From an uncultured Eubacteriaceae bacterium (GTDB taxonomy: Bacteria > Bacillota > Clostridia > Eubacteriales > Eubacteriaceae), in NCBI GenBank assembly GCA_947630385.1, contig CANRHG010000078.1, positions 1-8,346 on the forward strand: DNA of 8,346 nucleotides. The letters run 5' to 3'. The notes under the pieces are model-generated. The model saw nothing but the letters and a program-made list of their open reading frames with translations. It did no database searches and was not told the origin of the DNA. Position numbers and translations under genes: made by a program. Below, piece after piece: positions 5,890-8,346 of this stretch (positions are counted from its first letter, which is position 1; the number at the start of each line of letters is the position of its first letter).

Positions 5890-6008
5890 TTGATCTTAAC
5901 TCTCGGGATCTTTCCCTGGACTTTACTTTCCAATCAAATTGAAACAATCCTCTTAACTTAAAGCGTGAATCTGGCGGTTAAACCACAGCGCTTCTTTAAG
6001 GAGAAAAA

Positions 6009-6488
6009 ATGACCGTATCCGGTGAACTTGAAAAACTGCTTCGATCTTTCCGTCATTATTACGATTTAAACGAGTACGAAGACCCACCTTTTTACGCAAG
6101 CGCGGCTTTTCACTCCCACGACACCCACTACTTTTTGACCAAACGAGCCCCACTCGGGGAAGCGGAGTCGAACGAGTACGTATTTATCGCGGCCGAAGGC
6201 GTGCTTGACGAAAAGGGCGCCAAAAAACTCGTTACAGAGGCCTGGGAGCGGGGACTTAAAAACGTAAAGCCCCACGAAAACCACCGCAGTTCGGACGTTT
6301 TACTGATCATCCTGGCCGAGAAGATCACAGACGAAGCAAAAAAATACCTTGAAAAATGCCGTCTCTATAAAAGTTACGCGTTTAGCTTTAAGGGCTGGAG
6401 TGCTTTTAAGGTAGTAGCGCTTGAGACCTCTACGAAAACTCTAGTTTCAAACCGTCGCGGACGGGATCTAAAAAAGTTATTTAATTAA
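6009..6488 (+). CDS. Conserved hypothetical protein, 159 aa
   Basis: This soluble, charged protein has no signal peptide or membrane segment. It resembles a clostridial family of uncharacterised proteins that I recall as DUF8052, though I cannot confirm the number. Likely conserved blocks are HYFLTKRAPLG (40-50) with NEYVF (55-59), KPHENH (87-92), KKYLEKCRLYKSYAFSF (111-127) followed by KGW, and SNRRGRDL (147-154). The mixed strand/helix pattern suggests a compact alpha/beta fold. No catalytic motif is evident. The start is fixed by AAGGAG at 5998-6003, five bases before the ATG. The cstA gene begins 14 bp after its stop, so the two are co-transcribed and this protein may act in regulation or function of the transporter. 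That link is inference from position only. Confidence 0.85.
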   Translation: MTVSGELEKLLRSFRHYYDLNEYEDPPFYASAAFHSHDTHYFLTKRAPLGEAESNEYVFIAAEGVLDEKGAKKLVTEAWERGLKNVKPHENHRSSDVLLIILAEKITDEAKKYLEKCRLYKSYAFSFKGWSAFKVVALETSTKTLVSNRRGRDLKKLFN

Positions 6489-6502
6489 AGGAGGGATTTG
6501 TA

Positions 6503-8209
6503 ATGACTGCCATCATAATCATCGTATCCGCCATTATACTTTTAATTTTAGGTTACATCTTTTACGGATCGTGGTTGGCAAAACAGTGGGGGATCAACCC
6601 CGAAAAAACGACCCCGGCCCACCGCCTGAAAGACGGCGTGGACTACGTTCCGGCAAAACCAGCGGTGCTAATGGGCCACCACTTTTCCTCGATCGCCGGC
6701 GCGGGACCGATCAACGGACCGATCCAGGCTTCCGTCTTCGGCTGGCTTCCCGTATTTCTTTGGTGCGTTATCGGCGGGATCTTCGTCGGAGGCGTTCAGG
6801 ACTTCGGCTCGCTTTTCGCTTCGATCCGCAACGACGGAAAATCCGTGGGCGAGATCATCGAAAGTTCCATGGGACCCAGGGCCAAGAAGCTGTTTTTGAT
6901 CTTTGCTCTACTCGTCATGCTCATGGTCATCGCTTCGTTCGTCAACATCGTTGCGGGAACTTACGCCTCGAACAACCACCCCGGCTTCACCTTACAGCCT
7001 ACCGGTAACGAGACGACCGCCATCATCTCCCTGCTCTTTATCGTTTTAGCTATCATCTACGGGATCGTGACCAACCGTTTTGGAGTCAAAACGCTTCCCG
7101 CCACGATTGGCGGTATTATCATGATCGGGCTTATGATCGCTTTTGGGCTCAACATCGGCTTTGCTTTTGGTAGAGTTTTCTGGATCGTTTTTATCGCTCT
7201 TTACATCATCATCGCTTCGCTCGTTCCCGTGTGGATCTTACTCCAACCCCGGGACTACCTTTCAAGCTTCTTACTTTACGGGATGATGATTCTAGGCGTT
7301 TGCGGCGTCTTCTTTGCCGCCTTTACGGGTAACGCCACCTTTACGATCCCGGCTTTTACGGGCTGGACGACGAGTATCGGTACCCTTTTTCCGGCGCTCT
7401 TTATAACCGTCGCCTGTGGGGCCTGTTCGGGCTTTCATACCTTGATCTCGACCGGGACCTCTTCCAAGCAGATCGCAAGCGAAAAAGACGCCAAACCTAT
7501 CGGCTACGGCTCGATGCTCATCGAATCCGCCCTCGCCGTGCTGGCTCTGATCGCCGTCGGTATGGTCTACTTGTCGTATACGGCCGGAGATTTTGGCTCC
7601 CCCGCGGCCGCTTTTGCTGCCGGGATCGCGCTGATGTTCGGAACCGAAGGAACTGCCGTCTACTCGACGATCTACGCGCTGCTTACCTTAGCGGTTTCGG
7701 TTTTTGCCTTAACGAGCCTTGATACCGGAGCGCGCCTTAGCCGCTTCCTGTTTTCAGAGCTCTTCTTAAAAGACGGTGAAAAAACCTATAAGGACGCCAC
7801 GGGCATTCGCCGCTTTCTCGCCCACCCGCTCGTCGGAACCCTTCTGATGGTCGGAGTCGGTTCGACCTTAGGTTATCTTGAACTCAGCCAGATCTGGCAG
7901 CTCTTTGGCGCGGCCAATCAGCTCCTTGCGGCTCTTGGACTGATGGCGGTTGCGGCGTGGCTCGGAAACTTAGGTAAGAACAACAAGATGTTCTACATTC
8001 CGATGGCCTTTATGCTCGTCGCTACCCTCACGAGCCTTACGATCACGGTGATCAAAGGTTCTGGCGTTATTGCAAGCGGCACGGCCGTTTGGGGCGACTG
8101 GTTCCAGGTGCTCTTTGCCCTTGCTATGATTGTACTGGCGGTGACCCTCGTCGTCATCGAAGCGCAGCGCCTTTATAAGCACTATAAAGAGAAACGGGCC
8201 ACGGCTTAA
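6503..8209 (+). CDS. cstA: CstA-family transporter (carbon starvation protein A)
   Basis: This polytopic membrane protein of 568 residues has more than ten predicted hydrophobic segments, beginning at residues 2-22. Family blocks are clear near the N-terminus: TPAHRLKDGVDYVP (37-50), GHHFSSIAGAGPINGP (58-73) and GGIFVGGVQDF (91-101) with the DGKS that follows at 111-114. The CstA domain is followed by a C-terminal multi-helix region. E. coli CstA and BtsT are roughly 700 residues; shorter forms like this are usual in Bacillota. Characterised relatives take up pyruvate or peptides, so the substrate is probably one of these, but it cannot be chosen from sequence. The start is set by a strong ribosome site AGGAGGG (6489-6495), right after the stop of the 159-aa gene. 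It is the last gene of the two-gene operon. Confidence 0.95.
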   Translation: MTAIIIIVSAIILLILGYIFYGSWLAKQWGINPEKTTPAHRLKDGVDYVPAKPAVLMGHHFSSIAGAGPINGPIQASVFGWLPVFLWCVIGGIFVGGVQDFGSLFASIRNDGKSVGEIIESSMGPRAKKLFLIFALLVMLMVIASFVNIVAGTYASNNHPGFTLQPTGNETTAIISLLFIVLAIIYGIVTNRFGVKTLPATIGGIIMIGLMIAFGLNIGFAFGRVFWIVFIALYIIIASLVPVWILLQPRDYLSSFLLYGMMILGVCGVFFAAFTGNATFTIPAFTGWTTSIGTLFPALFITVACGACSGFHTLISTGTSSKQIASEKDAKPIGYGSMLIESALAVLALIAVGMVYLSYTAGDFGSPAAAFAAGIALMFGTEGTAVYSTIYALLTLAVSVFALTSLDTGARLSRFLFSELFLKDGEKTYKDATGIRRFLAHPLVGTLLMVGVGSTLGYLELSQIWQLFGAANQLLAALGLMAVAAWLGNLGKNNKMFYIPMAFMLVATLTSLTITVIKGSGVIASGTAVWGDWFQVLFALAMIVLAVTLVVIEAQRLYKHYKEKRATA

Positions 8210-8346
8210 GTGTGCCTCACAGAAAGGATTAATATAAGATACTCAAAGTTTGAAGTTGACTCAAACCAACTTCAAACTGAAAGTTTAGCCTAAGCTTTGC
8301 AACAAAAGCTACGTTCCCGGAGAAAATATAGGTACCTGTGGATGTA
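8210..8346. other. Non-coding tail of the window
   Basis: Apart from the 12-bp inverted repeat (8247-8278) and a 6-bp hairpin AGCTTT/AAAGCT (8293-8310), nothing recognisable is present. An ATG at 8343 might begin a following gene, but it has no good ribosome site and only four bases remain. Confidence 0.5.
8247..8278. repeat. Perfect 12-bp inverted repeat downstream of cstA
   Basis: AGTTTGAAGTTG (8247-8258) and CAACTTCAAACT (8267-8278) are exact reverse complements around an 8-nt loop. It sits 37 bp after the cstA stop, where a terminator is expected, but neither strand has a proper U-tract after it. The loop contains a second CAAAC that could pair with the GTTTG in the first arm. It may be a weak terminator or an mRNA 3'-end stabiliser. 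Confidence 0.6.

Larger units (their letters stand above)
5386..6008 (+). other. 623-bp gene-free region, candidate long leader or ncRNA locus
   Basis: No credible open reading frame is seen on either strand. On the plus strand it contains a good promoter (5444-5473) followed by several long inverted repeats: 5494-5528, 5590-5661, and the distant arms 5791-5806 with 5874-5889. It also holds a repeated CACTTGGNNNTAAAC motif (5732-5746, 5853-5867). No intrinsic terminator with a U-tract was found before the gene at 6009, so the likely transcript is a leader of about 530 nt for the downstream operon, or a processed ncRNA. I found none of the signatures of tmRNA, RNase P RNA, SRP RNA or a T-box. 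Confidence 0.5.

Noticed and set aside
5386..6008. tmRNA, RNase P RNA or a group II intron remnant
   Set aside because: There is no CCA-ended tRNA-like part or tag frame, no GAGGAAAGTCC block, and no intact domain V. AGCCGGCGGTTC at 5793-5804 only superficially recalls domain V and pairs better with 5874-5889.
5953..6153. Minus-strand reading frame across the start of the 159-aa gene
   Set aside because: It is antisense to a well-supported gene, of low-complexity basic composition, and has no family resemblance.

Overview
The window looks like chromosome from a Gram-positive, probably clostridial member of the Bacillota. The evidence is strong purine-rich Shine-Dalgarno sites (6489-6495, 5998-6003), a protein built on ChW (clostridial hydrophobic Trp) repeats, a MacB/YknXYZ-type export operon with no outer-membrane factor, and a small CstA-family carrier. 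Coding regions are moderately GC-rich and intergenic regions are clearly AT-rich. The genus cannot be told from the sequence.

Left part, minus strand (3471 down to 1): a structured leader with an intrinsic terminator, then a membrane-fusion adaptor (2231-3259), an FtsX/MacB-type permease (1050-2225), an ABC ATPase (338-1042), and the start of a second permease that runs off the left edge (1-348). Genes are 5-7 bp apart or overlap by 11 bp, so this is one operon encoding an ATP-driven exporter of peptides, drugs or envelope components. The two permeases are paralogues and may form a heterodimer around one ATPase. The leader can fold into a multi-branched RNA whose closing helix and terminator stem share bases. 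This is riboswitch- or attenuator-like architecture that I could not match to a known class.

Middle, minus strand (3514-4701): a gene for an exported protein with three ChW repeats and a C-terminal D-Ala-D-Ala dipeptidase (M15D/VanX-like) domain. It appears broken: the expected start codon reads ATA, an upstream in-frame ATG is followed by TAA after three codons, and a UAG interrupts the third repeat. The catalytic domain has all its key residues.

Right part, plus strand: an AT-rich divergent region (4702-5121) with an extended -10 promoter and a hairpin-rich leader precedes a small Sm-like protein (5122-5385). A gene-free 623-bp stretch (5386-6008) holds a good promoter and several long inverted repeats, a candidate long leader or ncRNA. 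Then come a 159-aa conserved hypothetical (6009-6488) and a CstA-family transporter (6503-8209), 14 bp apart and evidently co-transcribed. The window ends in a non-coding tail with a perfect 12-bp hairpin.

The best candidate for something undescribed is the leader RNA of the export operon (about 3315-3471). The second is the structured region at 5476-5890.
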